A DNA stretch of 64,000 bases from Nemertoderma westbladi (GCA_032718475.1 JAUCBJ010002302.1:1-64000); one strand, 5' to 3'. Counted from the stretch's first letter, positions 1 through 10,660 are shown. The notes: generated by a model not told the origin, from the sequence alone. Numbers and translations: made by a program.

Positions 1-1
1 G

Positions 2-970
2 TTCCCGTCCGCAACTCGTGCACGCTGAGTCCTTGCTGTCCGATCGCGGTGCAGGCGGTCGCCTGTCCTCGGATCGTCCGCGTTTGTAGGACGACGTCAC
101 CTTGGCGATGGATTTCCCGCTACCGATCACGTCGTCGTTGTGTTCGCTCGCCTCCCTCGACTGACAAATCCGAACGCAGTCAGCCAGAGTGGGTTGGGGT
201 AACACCTTGAGGAGCTCGGTTCGTGTTTCGGATGACCGAACTCCGACCAGAACCTGTGTCACTATCTGCCTGTCCCTGCAGTGTGCACATAGTTCTGCGT
301 CATCAGCAAGTTCTTCTAGAGCTATTCGAAACGAGTCGAAGGATTCGTTTGGCCCTTGTTTCCGCCCGTGGAATTTAATTCCGTCAATCGCGATCGATCG
401 TTTGGAACGAAGATGAGTCTGGATGGCGTCCATGATGGAGTCGGTTGTTGTCGCGTCGTCGTCGATGTCGACACCGAGAGTGACCGTGACTGTTTGCTGT
501 AGGTCCCGCCCGAGTGCGGACACCAACGCGTAAACCTGTTCGACGCGTGGAAACGTGGAGGCCTGTTGTCGGTACGCATGCACCCGCCACGCCTCGCGCC
601 ACCGTCGGAATGATGTAAACTCTACATCGCCATCAATTTTCTCAACGCCCATAATGTCGAATACCCGGCGTCGAGCGGGGTTCGCGCCGGGAACGGGGGC
701 GGCCGCCACACCAACCTGGGGCTGCGCAGCGCCCTGCTGCTGTTGCACCTGAAGCGCCCCGAGGAGTTGAGCAATCTGTGCGTCCGCCGCTGCCCGCTGC
801 CGATCCAGCAGCTGCGTAAGGCGATCGAGGCGCGCGTCTGCTGCAGCCTCTCGATGTGCCATTTCCGATCGAAGGTCGGCGAGGAGATCCACAGCGGGGT
901 CGGTGTCGTCCGACCCGCCCGCGAACTCAGTCACCTCCGATCCGGCGGCTGTCGTGTTTTTCTCGTCCAT
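2..970 (-). CDS. Gag-like protein of an LTR retrotransposon (partial, runs off window)
   Basis: Read on the minus strand, an ATG at 970 opens a frame with no stop for 323 codons to the window edge. I translated it by hand. It has a short acidic N-terminus, an Ala/Gln-rich coiled stretch with several DRL/LLDRQ-type repeats, then a capsid-like segment with the pattern VFDIMGVEKIDGDVEF, FRRWREAW and ESFDSFRIALEELADDAELC. This is followed by CRDRQIVTQVLVGVRS, LKVLPQPTLADCVRICQSRE and a basic linker. The last visible residues, CTSCGRE, look like the start of a CCHC zinc knuckle. Order and motifs match invertebrate Ty3/gypsy-type Gag proteins, which package element RNA. Pol would lie outside the window. 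GC content is higher than in the neighbouring DNA. No LTR or primer-binding site could be confirmed upstream (971-1338). The family call is by recognition only. Confidence 0.75.
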   Translation of the reverse strand, partial: MDEKNTTAAGSEVTEFAGGSDDTDPAVDLLADLRSEMAHREAAADARLDRLTQLLDRQRAAADAQIAQLLGALQVQQQQGAAQPQVGVAAAPVPGANPARRRVFDIMGVEKIDGDVEFTSFRRWREAWRVHAYRQQASTFPRVEQVYALVSALGRDLQQTVTVTLGVDIDDDATTTDSIMDAIQTHLRSKRSIAIDGIKFHGRKQGPNESFDSFRIALEELADDAELCAHCRDRQIVTQVLVGVRSSETRTELLKVLPQPTLADCVRICQSREASEHNDDVIGSGKSIAKVTSSYKRGRSEDRRPPAPRSDSKDSACTSCGRE

Positions 971-1338
971 CCCTTCCTTTTATTTGTAGGCTGTCCGCCA
1001 AAGATCCGAGTCCGCACGAAAGCTTAACTCTTCACTTAAGGAGCACTGTTAGAGTTCCTGACTGACTACAATACTGCGCCATATGGGGATATGAACGTAC
1101 TGGCAGACTGGTGAGCATAACACTGTCAGACTGTGGTACTTCATATCTAATATTCTGATACTCTCAGATAACTATATCTGCATGACTACTGCATGCTATA
1201 TACTGACAGACTACTGACAGGCATAATAATAAGTAAGTATGTATGGAACTATATCCACTACTCTACTATATATACCTATCCAGTATATAATGGGGCGAGC
1301 CATGTTCTATGGTCTCCCAGTCTCTAATGTGATATCTC
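971..1338. other. No gene seen; possible 5' untranslated part of the retrotransposon
   Basis: Between the Gag start codon and the GTT-rich array there is no convincing coding frame. If the Gag element is intact, its leader and 5' LTR should lie here on the minus strand, but I could not find paired LTR ends. Confidence 0.4.
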
Positions 1339-1765
1339 TACAATTATTGTGGCTCATTGTTACTCGTTGTTGCTCATTGTTGCTCGTTGTTGTACTTTAT
1401 TATTGCTCGTTGTTGCTCATTGTTGTTCGTTGTTGCTCGTTGTTCTACTTTATTATTGCTCGTTGTTGCTCATTGTTGCTCGTTGTTGCTTATTGTTTCT
1501 CGTTGTTGCTCATGGTTGTTCGTTGTTGATCATTGTTGCTCGTTGTTATACTTTATTATTGCTCGTTGTTGCCCGTTGTTGCTCATTGTTGCTTGTTGTT
1601 GCTCATTGTTGCTCGTTGTTGCTCATTGTTGCGCGTTGTTGTTCATTGTTACTCGTTGTTGTACTTTATTAGTGCTCGTTGTTGCTCGTTGTTGCTCATT
1701 GTTGCTCGTTGTTGCTCGTTGTTGCTCATTGTTGCTCGTTGTTGGTCATTGTTGCTCGTTGTGCA
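1339..1765. repeat. GTT-rich imperfect tandem array (about 20-bp unit)
   Basis: Irregular repeats of GCTCGTTGTTGCTCATTGTT with sub-repeats of three, interrupted by TACTTTATTATT segments. All three plus-strand frames stay open only because the unit is stop-poor; they are not genes. Confidence 0.9.
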
Positions 1766-1965
1766 TTTTAGCACCTACCTAACTTGACAATAATCATCTG
1801 GACCAATCAGGAAACAGTATTCGCCTACGCGTATGCATACGCGTATGTGAAATCGCTCAATGTAATGTATAGATACGTGGATACGTACGGCATACGTTGA
1901 AAAGTAAAACCCAGTAGGTACCGTCACCGTAGCGGTACCTAAATATAAGCTCCAGAATTACCGGT

Positions 1966-2755
1966 ACGCATTACCAATTGGGGTGTCGTTGTTTCAGCCT
2001 ATTTTATCATAGGCCTCTTAACTTAATTATGCGAATATTTAATTTCGTTATTCACCATTTAAGGTACCTACCGGTACCTTTTAAAGGAAAGGAGCAGGTT
2101 CTAATGGCAGGCTTTTCTAACCAAAACAATAAACTGAATACTTATGTCAAATAGGGGACCCTCCTAACCTGCTAAATCCTGAAATCACATAAGCTGAAGT
2201 CACTAGCTGACTAGTGCCAGGTTAGTAAAGGAGCAGGTTACAGAGGCGAGCTGAAAGGAACCAAAACAATAAACGAGAGGTAGGAATTGGAATTGGAATT
2301 TTGAATTTTTTATTAGACGTCAAATCAGCTAAAATTTACGCAATTAAAATAACATAACATAATAAAATAGTTAACAGAACAACAAAAGTACCGACAAGCC
2401 AATGCAAAGACCTTCAATCAGATATATATTAATTGTTCATTAAGCATCTGTACTGTACTGTATTGTACAAATACAAATATAATACAATACATACATACTT
2501 GAATATTGTTATCACCTGCCTGCCTGCTAAATATCAGGATTAGCAGGTGATTTCAGTTAGCAGATTAGGAGGATCCCCTTTTTGACACTAGTCACTAGTC
2601 TGCCAGTGCCACACAGTTTACAGTAACAGTAAAATGTTTTCTTTTAGGCACTCATTTTTCAATATAAATTTAACATTAACCGTACCGGTACTGCCGTATG
2701 AGATGAGAAGGCTGAAACGACACCCCAATTGATAATTTCTCCTGGTACCGTAGGC
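1966..2755. mobile_element. Fold-back element upstream of RNF146
   Basis: Sequence around 1967-2010 (CAATTGGGGTGTCGTT, TTTCAGCCT) reappears in reverse complement at 2710-2750. A second inner pair joins the stretch near 2150-2190 (GGGGACCCTCCTAACCTGCT) to 2540-2585, and the CTAGTGCC segments near 2211 and 2595 also pair. The whole block can fold into one large imperfect hairpin. It carries two copies (about 2091-2140 and 2226-2272) of the AAAGGAGCAGGTT...ACCAAAACAATAAAC end motif seen elsewhere in the window. No coding frame. It ends about 50 bp before the RNF146 start codon. Confidence 0.65.
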
Positions 2756-2804
2756 TAACCCACTGCATATTGGCCAATTGCGAATAACTATCTTTATTCT
2801 ATAA

Positions 2805-4250
2805 ATGGCGTCAGGTCGACGTTCCCGTGAGCCGTATTCGCGTCGGAGTCTTAGTGTCGGAGACGTAGCGGGGACCTTTCATCAACGTCTGGACGACCCC
2901 AGGTCGGAGAACCCAACCGAACTCGAGTGCCCGATATGTCTGCAAGCCTGCTTGCATCCCGTAAAACTCCCCTGTAATCATATCTTCTGTTACTTGTGCG
3001 TCAAGGGCGTTGCGCTGCAGAATAAACGATGCGCCTTGTGCCGTCGCGAGATCCCGTATGATTACCTAGACAACCCGGTAACTATGGCGCCGGACTACGG
3101 TAAACCGAAGGTGGAGCCGACATCGTGGTTCTACGAAGGTCGGAACGGCGGTTACTGGCAGTATGACGATCGAACTGCGCGCGAGATCGAGTCGGCATTC
3201 AACGAGGGTCGACTCAACGTCGACATCCTCGTGGCGGGGTCCATCTACGTCGTCGACTTCGAGTCGATGGTCCAACTCCGACGGTCGGACCCGAGTCGGA
3301 GACGTCGGATACTGAGGGGCGAAGCCGCGTTGGAGGTAGCCAAGAAGGGGGTCGCCGGTCTCCGGTACACTGAGCCGCCGGTGGAGGCGCAGGGTAGCGA
3401 GCCGGTCGAGGGTGAGACGGCCGGAGGGGCTGCGGGGCGGAAACGGGTGTCTGTGCTGCGGAGGCTGCTGAGTCGGGAGACCGGTGTCCTTACCCGACGA
3501 CCCCCAACCCCGCCGTCGGCTGGCTTCTTTGTGACGTCAAGGGTGCCTCTCCTGGGTGTCCCAGACCCAGTGGTGTCCCTCATTGGTGCCACCGATCCAG
3601 GGGGGGCCCTTATGGGAGCCCCAGATCCTACACTCACAGGCTCCAACCCATTTGATTCACGATGGTCACCTTCTGTCTCCCACCCTAACTACATGAGACA
3701 CAGTTTGGCTTCCCCGCCAAACTCATCACCCCCGACCTACCTCCGTTCCCATAGCAACCACGCATCACCCCCGACCTACCTCCGTTCCCATAGCAACCAC
3801 GCGTCACCCCCCACCTACCCCCGTTCCCATAGCATCCACGCATCACCCCCGACCTACATCCGTTCCCATAGCAGCCACGCGTCACCCCCCACCTACCCCC
3901 GTTCCCATAGCAACCACTCATCACCCCGGACCTACCCCCGTTCCCATAGCAACCTGGCGTCCCCCTCCACTGACTCCCCTGGCCACCGAAGGTTGGCGAC
4001 TCGCCACTATAGCGACGGCGGTTTAGACGCGCTCACTCGGTCTCTATCCCAACGCGAACCCTTGGTGAACTCGTCGGACCCCGGACTGTTAGACTCGTAT
4101 CGTTACGCTCCGGTGGACTCGACGGCCGGCAACAACAACGGACGGAATCTCGGTTCGAGTCTGGATAATTACGCGGAAGAAATCCGTCGGATTGCGAGAG
4201 ACATTGAGAATCTGAGTTTATTGAGACGACGAGGGAACAATAACGATTGA
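2805..4250 (+). CDS. rnf146: E3 ubiquitin ligase RNF146 (Iduna), RING + WWE
   Basis: Single-exon gene of 481 residues. RNF146 enzymes bind poly-ADP-ribosylated proteins through the WWE domain and ubiquitinate them, for example axin and tankyrase in Wnt control. Visible here: a C3HC4 RING at residues 42-79 (Cys42, 45, 57, His59, Cys62, 65, 76, 79), with the RNF146 signature CYLCVKG and KRCALCRREIP. A WWE domain at about 106-172 contains FYEGRNG, YWQYDDRT and IYVVDFESMVQ, and ends with the family motif KKGVAGLR. Residues 190-480 are low-complexity Ser/Pro/Arg, longer than in vertebrate RNF146 (about 360 residues in total). This tail contains 13-residue repeats. The WWE has one extra Gly (NGGYWQY where vertebrates have NGWWQY). 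The first ATG gives a full RING and is used. No introns, as in vertebrate orthologues. Confidence 0.95.
   Translation: MASGRRSREPYSRRSLSVGDVAGTFHQRLDDPRSENPTELECPICLQACLHPVKLPCNHIFCYLCVKGVALQNKRCALCRREIPYDYLDNPVTMAPDYGKPKVEPTSWFYEGRNGGYWQYDDRTAREIESAFNEGRLNVDILVAGSIYVVDFESMVQLRRSDPSRRRRILRGEAALEVAKKGVAGLRYTEPPVEAQGSEPVEGETAGGAAGRKRVSVLRRLLSRETGVLTRRPPTPPSAGFFVTSRVPLLGVPDPVVSLIGATDPGGALMGAPDPTLTGSNPFDSRWSPSVSHPNYMRHSLASPPNSSPPTYLRSHSNHASPPTYLRSHSNHASPPTYPRSHSIHASPPTYIRSHSSHASPPTYPRSHSNHSSPRTYPRSHSNLASPSTDSPGHRRLATRHYSDGGLDALTRSLSQREPLVNSSDPGLLDSYRYAPVDSTAGNNNGRNLGSSLDNYAEEIRRIARDIENLSLLRRRGNNND
3724..3957 (+). repeat. 39-bp coding minisatellite in the RNF146 tail
   Basis: About six units of a 39-bp repeat encode SPPTYxRSHSNHA-type 13-residue blocks. 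Units differ mostly at the fourth codon pair (Leu, Pro, Ile) and the Asn/Ile/Ser position, so the frame is kept while the sequence drifts. Confidence 0.9.
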
Positions 4251-5065
4251 TGCTTCAATAACTACTGAAAAAACGAAGTTGTACTTTTTTCATAAAAAAG
4301 TGCCGATTTTCCAAAAAAGTGCATCTGGTTTTGAGTACTCAAACGAGATACGCTTTTTTGAAAAACCGGCACTTTATTAAGTAGCAAAAAGAGTCACTTT
4401 TTATTACAATATAAAAATGGCACTTTTTCAAGGAGCAGAAAAGATCACTTTTAATTACTCTAAAAAGTGGTACTTTTTTGATATGTATGGATTTTCTGTT
4501 TAGAAAACGACACTTTTCTGAATATTATTTACGTTTTTATATTCATTAGTAGGAATAAAGCCCAACAGCTTTTTTTTATGTAATAGGTACTTTACTTGTG
4601 GGATAATCATTTAAAACATGCACTTTTTAGATTAAGGAGCACTTATTAAAATATAAAGTGGTACTTGATTTCCAATTAAAGTGCTACTTTCTATTTAAAA
4701 ATACCACTCCCCGTTATATTAAAGATCAATTTATATTACTTAGTTATATGTGAAAAAGAGGTACTTTTCAATGTAAAGAAGAACTAGTTTGGTTTGCTTA
4801 TCAAAGGGGAACTTATATTCTTTTTAATAATGAGTGTACATTTCTTTAAATTAAATGAAGTCATATGTTTAAGGTATGATGAATATTGACCCCAAAGTTT
4901 ATCCCCATAAAAGTTTAATAATGAATAATAAACAACACGAGAATCAATTATTATAATTATGGCTATTAATATACACGAGATTGATCAAATCCACTTTCAA
5001 CACAGCAACAGTCATTTCACAGTTTCTATGGCAGGCAGCTGCTTCGGTTATATCATAACAGATAG

Positions 5066-5872
5066 TTATACTGGTATAAGACATGACATATAACGCAATG
5101 AACATCGGAGGAGGGTCAGCCTTCCATCTGGTGCAACAGAAACCTTACCAGGCCAGGTTATATCCTTTTTTCTCTTTCTCGCCCAAATGAGAGCGCCGCC
5201 TCCTCCTCCAGGAATATAATCAGCATCTCCTAGATCTGACTCCGAAATAGACACTGACTCGAGGCTCGAACTGGAAGCGGTTGTTGAATCGGAATTATCC
5301 GATTCGGGATCATCTGAACTCCGCAGATCCTCCTGTAGGTCTACAAGAACCGTTTTCTTTCTTGGTTTTTTAATTTTTTTCTTAGCCGTCAACACGTTCA
5401 CTTTCATTCGTTTGCACCCAGTAAATCTCTTAGTTGCAGCCTTACTCAACACTTGATCCGCCACAGCAGTCGATTTTACCGAGGTATCGGTACCGGTAGT
5501 AACACTTTCATTGTCATCGCCCTTGTTGTAGGCCTTGGATGGATCAACGGTGGTATCCTTAGGCCTATCGGCTGCGGCACCCCTGTGCCGGTAAGACTTG
5601 TTCGCCTTGTGTACGGATAACTTATGACGGAAAAATGCAATTTTATCGTGAAGGCGGTGGTGTTTAATCTGCATCTCCGGATACACATAACACACTGATT
5701 CCGCCATTTGATAAATATCGCAAATATTCCGACTTTCGAAGTCAGATAGAAATTGACGAACGGCTCGACGAAATCCAGGAGTATCCTTGGCTACATCTTG
5801 TGCGGTAATTTCCAGTTGAATTACTGGGATTCTCAGCTGCTTATTTCCGGAAGGCGATTCGCTAAGTTTGGT
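5066..5872 (-). CDS. Unrecognised nuclear-type protein exon with a PWWP-like segment
   Basis: The minus-strand frame is open from 5872 to the stop at 5066; an internal Met lies at 5707. The part before that Met (LRIPVIQLEITAQDVAKD, FRRAVRQFLSDFES) reads as normal protein, so this is probably an internal exon starting near 5861, after a weak TTAG acceptor. The middle is basic (TAKKKIKKPRKKT), then acidic/Ser-rich (about 50 residues), then ALIWARKRKKDITWPGKV. That last segment resembles the first strand and WP core of a PWWP chromatin-reader domain. A donor-like GTAAGG begins at 5148, right after the codons for WPG, so the last 27 codons may be intron and the rest of the domain may lie on another exon. 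I do not recognise the gene. It could also be a gene of the surrounding motif-rich element. Confidence 0.5.
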   Translation of the reverse strand, partial: TKLSESPSGNKQLRIPVIQLEITAQDVAKDTPGFRRAVRQFLSDFESRNICDIYQMAESVCYVYPEMQIKHHRLHDKIAFFRHKLSVHKANKSYRHRGAAADRPKDTTVDPSKAYNKGDDNESVTTGTDTSVKSTAVADQVLSKAATKRFTGCKRMKVNVLTAKKKIKKPRKKTVLVDLQEDLRSSDDPESDNSDSTTASSSSLESVSISESDLGDADYIPGGGGGALIWARKRKKDITWPGKVSVAPDGRLTLLRCSLRYMSCLIPV

Positions 5873-6047
5873 TTAATTTCATCAATGATTGACTGAGTTA
5901 TTTTGGTTTTTATCAAAAGTCTTAAACTACCGGTAGCGACTGACAGACTGTCTGATTTTTGACCAAACTTCAGATTCTTTCTACACTTTTGAAGTACTAC
6001 ATACGGACAAGGTTTGGTTTAATTTCATCAAGGAATGACCGAGTTAC
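5867..6047. repeat. Short direct repeat pair
   Basis: GTTTGGTTTAATTTCATCAA with about 16 further similar bases occurs at about 5867 and 6012, head to tail. Origin unclear. Confidence 0.7.
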
Positions 6048-6937
6048 TAGCATCAAAAATGTATGACGACGACGACATACAACTCGTTAATGGTACCCAT
6101 ATATGCTTTGGCTCTCTCACTTTGAAGCTCGCCCCACAGTAAATTCTACGATTTATTCAAAATAATATACAACTCACGTACCGGTACTAATAAAATAATG
6201 CAATATATCTGATAACCACTAAGTATGCATGATTCAATGAAAGCATATAGAACAATTAGCACAGCTGTTATGTTGACTTACAATAAATCGAAACTAAATG
6301 TACCTATACAGGTTCTGTATACCGGTCAACTTCTCAACAACTGTACCAGGCAGTAACTTTTTACAAAAAGTTTAAAAAGTGCATGTTATTGAATTTTAAT
6401 TTAAAGAGGCTCTTCAATCCTCCTAAGATATGGTTTGTTTCCTTTAAAGCATATCGTATCTTTTTACACAATATTCACATTTTCATGGGTCACGTTTGCG
6501 TTAAAAGTTTGAAATCGTAACTGTTTACTGATTAGGGTACTTTTTTAATTTTTTTTGTTTTAAAGTAGCACTTTACAACACAACAATAAATTGTTTAAAA
6601 TCTCAACTTTGTACAGAAAAGGACACGTTTTAATTTATTATCTTAACGTACCACTTTACAACACATAAACCTCGTTTAAAATCGCACCTTTTTACAGAAA
6701 TTCAAAAAAGTGGAACTTTAATATATTTAGTAATTTACATAACCTGGTATATTCTTGAAGTACATTTAATTAAATTTAACAAAATGAGTTTTTGTAATTT
6801 GGAAAAATAAATAATTTCATATTTCGAAAAAAATTGCAGTTTAGTAAAATCGCAACTTTCAAAATTAATTAATGCCACTAATAATTGATAGTGGCACTTT
6901 TTCAAACGAGATGTAGTTACTTTTTTCAGTGAGTTAG

Positions 6938-7428
6938 CGTTACATTAATGTGCAGTAAATGTGGGTTTACTTTATTGCTGTTAAACTTATGATGTGCGGC
7001 ACCGTAAACGATGTTTGTTATTTAGTTTCTTTGGGGATCCAGTTGGTTGAATCTTTATGTAGTTAATAGTTAGCCATGTTCTAGAATAGTCTTCATTCAG
7101 ACTGATTCCTACCAGAGACTTTCATAAAAATTTATTTGTTTTTATTCATATGGGGATATTTTCCCTAATTCGAATATGGTATTTTTCCACGACGGACTCT
7201 ATTTATTTACAATTTCCATGATAAATTGTATTAAACAACACCGTGCAGTGGATAATTCTTGTAGACCTTAATCGAATTATGTTCAATATGTCAAGAAATT
7301 TTAAAACTGCGGAATCCGAAGCTAAAAATTATGAATCCCACAGCGGAATTGGGGAAGCAAACTAGTCGTTTTACAATTTACAAATTATATCTCACTTTTT
7401 AATATTGTTATGTGTATGATGTATATAT
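6938..7428. other. No gene seen
   Basis: AT-rich spacer. No frame with recognisable protein character and no repeat I could pair. Confidence 0.6.
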
Positions 7429-7807
7429 GGGGCCGTCCAAGTATGACGTCTGCACTTTTCCCCAAAATGTTGACCCCCTCCCTCCCCTAAATCAGATGTC
7501 ATCAGATAGGCGTTGACCCCCCCCCCCCCCCCTAAATCAGATTAAAAAAATTTTCGCGTCCTTGAATCACTGAAACATGGTGACTGGTAACTGAAACAGA
7601 AGGTCATGCTACGGGCCTTCCGGGGCTTCGAACAATTAAAATAGGCAAGCTACTTACTCTTCTGCTATATCTCTTCTAGCACCTATAAACGAACATGCTG
7701 ACGTCAGATTTTGGCTGACCCCTCCCCTCCCCCCCATCAGCACGTCATCAGATTTTCCCAACCCCCCTCCCCCCCCTAAAGTGCTGACGTCATACTTGGA
7801 CGGCCCC
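7429..7807. mobile_element. MITE with GGGGCCGTCCAAGTATGACG inverted ends
   Basis: A 379-bp element. Both ends read GGGGCCGTCCAAGTATGACG followed by TC and GCACTTT, in inverted orientation. A TAT triplet flanks both sides (7426-7428 and 7808-7810) as a possible target duplication. The interior is C-rich, with several runs of C and repeated ATCAGATTT/GACCCC segments. No coding frame. Superfamily not assigned. Confidence 0.85.
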
Positions 7808-8309
7808 TATGTTATCGAGCAGTCAGGCAACAAATATAGAATCACAACGACCATTAGGATCTTCTGGTATTCACGATGTTTGTTATCTTTATTATTAAAG
7901 TATTTGTCACTTTTTATAATTTCCATGTATTCCGTCGCACTGACGTTATTGAGAATATTGATAGGGGAGGGAGCTACATTTATATGTTTATGCAGAAAAA
8001 TTATGAATGCATCACTTATGAGGCATTATTATCGTGTCGAATTAGTAAGTGCTGTAAGCCTGTAACCCACTAATGGATCACATACTGTTAGCAATTACTG
8101 CGCTGTGGGGAACCCGTTTATAAAAAATAAGTGTTACAAATTCTGTTAATAAATTACAAACAAGCTATAATATAAATATCATGTGAAAGTACTGTAGATC
8201 ATCAATATGTAAATCTAATCTATCATATCAAGTGATACAATGGTAGCTAGCAATTTATGTAATATTTTATTCAGAGATAAGTATGACAACTTTTTATTCA
8301 GAGACAGTT
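7808..8309. other. No gene seen
   Basis: AT-rich spacer between the MITE and the 24-bp array. Its short open frames have no recognisable protein character. Confidence 0.6.
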
Positions 8310-9222
8310 GGTGTACAGTCAGTTCGTTCGGTCGGAGCTCAGTCGGTTCCTTCGGTCGGTGCACAGTCGGTCCCTTCGGTCGGTGCTCAGTCGGTCCCTT
8401 CGGTCGGTGCTCAGTCGGTCCCTTCTGTCGGTGCTCAGTCGGTCCCTTCGGTCGGTGCTCAGTCGGTCCCTTCGGTCGGTGCTCAGTCGGTTCCTTCGGT
8501 CGGTGCTCAGTCGATCCCTTCGGTCGGTGCTCAGTCGGTACCTTCGGTCGGTGCTCAGTCAGTCCCTTCGGTCGGTGCTCAGTCGGTCCCTTCTGTCGGT
8601 GCTCAGTCGGTTCCTTCGGTCGGTGCTCAGTCGATCCCTTCGGTCGGTGCTCAGTCGGTCCCTTCGGTCGGTGCTCAGTCGGTCCCTTCGGTCGGTGCTC
8701 AGTCGGTCCCTTCTGTCGGTGCGCAGTCAGACCCTTCGGTCGGTGCTCAGTCGGACCCTTCGGTCGATGCTCAGTCGGTCCCTTTGGTCGGTGCTCAGTC
8801 GGTCCCTTCGGTCGGTGCTCTGTCGGTTCCTTCGGTCGGTGCTCAGTCGATCCCTTCGGTCGGTGCTCAGTCGGTCCCTTCGGTCGGTGCTCAGTCGGTC
8901 CCTTCGGTCGGTGCTCAGTCGGTCCCTTCTGTCGGTGCGCAGTCAGACCCTTCGGTCGGTGCTCAGTCGGACCCTTCGGTCGGTGCTCAGTCGGTCCCTT
9001 TGGTCGGTGCTCAGTCGGTCCCTTCGGTCGGTGCTCAGTCGGACCCTTCGGTCGGTGCTCAGTCGGTCTCTTCTGTCGGTGCTCAGTCGGTCCCTTCGGC
9101 CGGTGCTCAGTCGGTCCCTTTGGTCGGTGCTCAGTCGGTCCCTTCGGTCGGTGCTCAGTCGGTCCCTTCTGTCGGTGCTCAGTCGGTCCCTTCGGTCGGT
9201 GCTCAGTCGGTCCCTATGGTCA
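8310..9222. repeat. 24-bp minisatellite, about 38 copies
   Basis: Unit GGTCGGTGCTCAGTCGGTCC plus CTTC, with scattered substitutions (TTCC, GACC, GATC variants) that recur in blocks. For example, the GTGCGCAGTCAGACC variant appears twice about 215 bp apart, which suggests larger segmental duplications inside the array. All plus-strand frames are open, but only because of the period. Confidence 0.95.
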
Positions 9223-9230
9223 GTACCCCC

Positions 9231-9301
9231 AACCCCCCCCCCCCCCCCTATTTCCGTACTCCTCCCCTCTAGTTCCGTAATCCCCCCCCCCCCCCCCCCC
9301 C
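9231..9301. repeat. Two poly(C) tracts
   Basis: C runs of about 17-18 bases at 9232 and 9283 close the 24-bp array. Confidence 0.9.
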
Positions 9302-9589
9302 AGTTTTAACACTGGCTAGGTTAAAAATACTATCTACCATAGGAAAACATTATATTTTTTTCGCGGGATATATTCTAGAACATTAATATATGTCAAAAAA
9401 TTCGCATAGAAATAGCTAGTAAATTTTTTTTTTAAAACACTAGCTAGGGTAGGTGTAAAACGCGGATCCGGATCCGGATTCAGGATCCGGATACGGATCA
9501 GGACCCGGATTTACGAGTGTAAAAGGCGGATCCGGATTTACATACAATCCGTAACTGAGTGTAATATGCGGATTCTGAAATACGCAATC

Positions 9590-10660
9590 CGTATTGCAGT
9601 GTAAAACGCGGATTCATATATTTTGTGAATCCGGAATGGAGTGTAAAACACGGATTTACGTTAATTACCAAGTTTTATTGGATCCGGAACGGAGTGTAAA
9701 ACACGGATTTATCGTTAATTACCAAGTTTTGTTGGATCCGGAATGGAGTGTAAAACACGGATTTTCGTTAATTACCAAGTTTTGTTGGATCCGGAATGGA
9801 GTGTAAAACACGGATTTTCGTTAATTACCAAGTTTTGTTGGATCCGGAATGGAGTGTAAAACACGGATTTACGTTAATTACCAAGTTTTATTGGATCCGG
9901 AATGGAGTGTAAAACACGGATTTTCGTTAATTACCAAGTTTTGTTGGATCCGGAATGGAGTGTAAAACACGGATTTACGTTAATTACCAAGTTTTGTTGG
10001 ATCCGGAATGGAGTGTAAAACACGGATTTACGTTAATTACCAAGTTTTGTTGGATCCGGAATGGAGTGTAAAACACGGATTTTCGTTAATTACCAAGTTT
10101 TGTTGGATCCGGAATGGAGTGTAAAACACGGATTTACGTTAATTATCAAGTTTTATTGGATCCGGAATGGAGTGTAAAACACGGATTTACGTTAATTACC
10201 AAGTTTTGTTGGATCCGGAATGGAGTGTAAAACACGGATTTACGTTAATTACCAAGTTTTGTTGGATCCGGAATGGAGTGTAAAACACGGATTTTCGTTA
10301 ATTACCAAGTTTTGTTGGATCCGGAATGGAGTGTAAAACACGGATTTTCGTTAATTACCAAGTTTTGTTGGATCCGGAATGGAGTGTAAAACACGGATTT
10401 ACGTTAATTACCAAGTTTTGTTGGATCCGGAATGGAGTGTAAAACACGGATTTTCGTTAATTACCAAGTTTTGTTGGATCCGGAATGGAGTGTAAAACAC
10501 GGATTTACGTTAATTACCAAGTTTTAATGGATCCGGGAAGGGGTGTAAAACGCGGATTCAATTTATTTACCAAGTGTTACTGGATCCGGGAAGGGGTGTA
10601 AAACGCGGATTGATTCAGGTTAATTACAAAGTGTTACTGGATCCGGGAAGGGGTGTAAAA
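9590..10660 (+). repeat. 53-bp tandem array, left arm of the fold-back transposon
   Basis: About 20 units of GGATCCGGAATGGAGTGTAA followed by AACACGGATTTACGTTAATT and ACCAAGTTTTGTT. The last units diverge to GGGAAGGGGTGTAAAACGCG. Spacing between successive GGATCC sites is 53 bp. Confidence 0.95.

Larger units (their letters stand above)
4258..6937. other. AT-rich block with AAAAAGTG/CACTTTTT motifs flanking an ORF; candidate element
   Basis: From 4258 to about 4760 and again from about 6355 to 6937 the DNA is studded with AAAAAGTG and CACTTTTT in both orientations, often as near-palindromes such as AAAAAGTGGTACTTTTTT. The outer edges resemble each other inverted: TAACTACTGAAAAAA at 4259 and TTTTTTCAGTGAGTTA at 6922. 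Between the two blocks lies the minus-strand ORF. This could be one large non-autonomous or degenerate element with subterminal protein-binding repeats. No target-site duplication was found. Confidence 0.35.

Noticed and set aside
8240-9309. Three overlapping Ser/Arg/Val repeat proteins
   Set aside because: The same 24-bp array read in three frames; none has unique sequence beyond a few residues.
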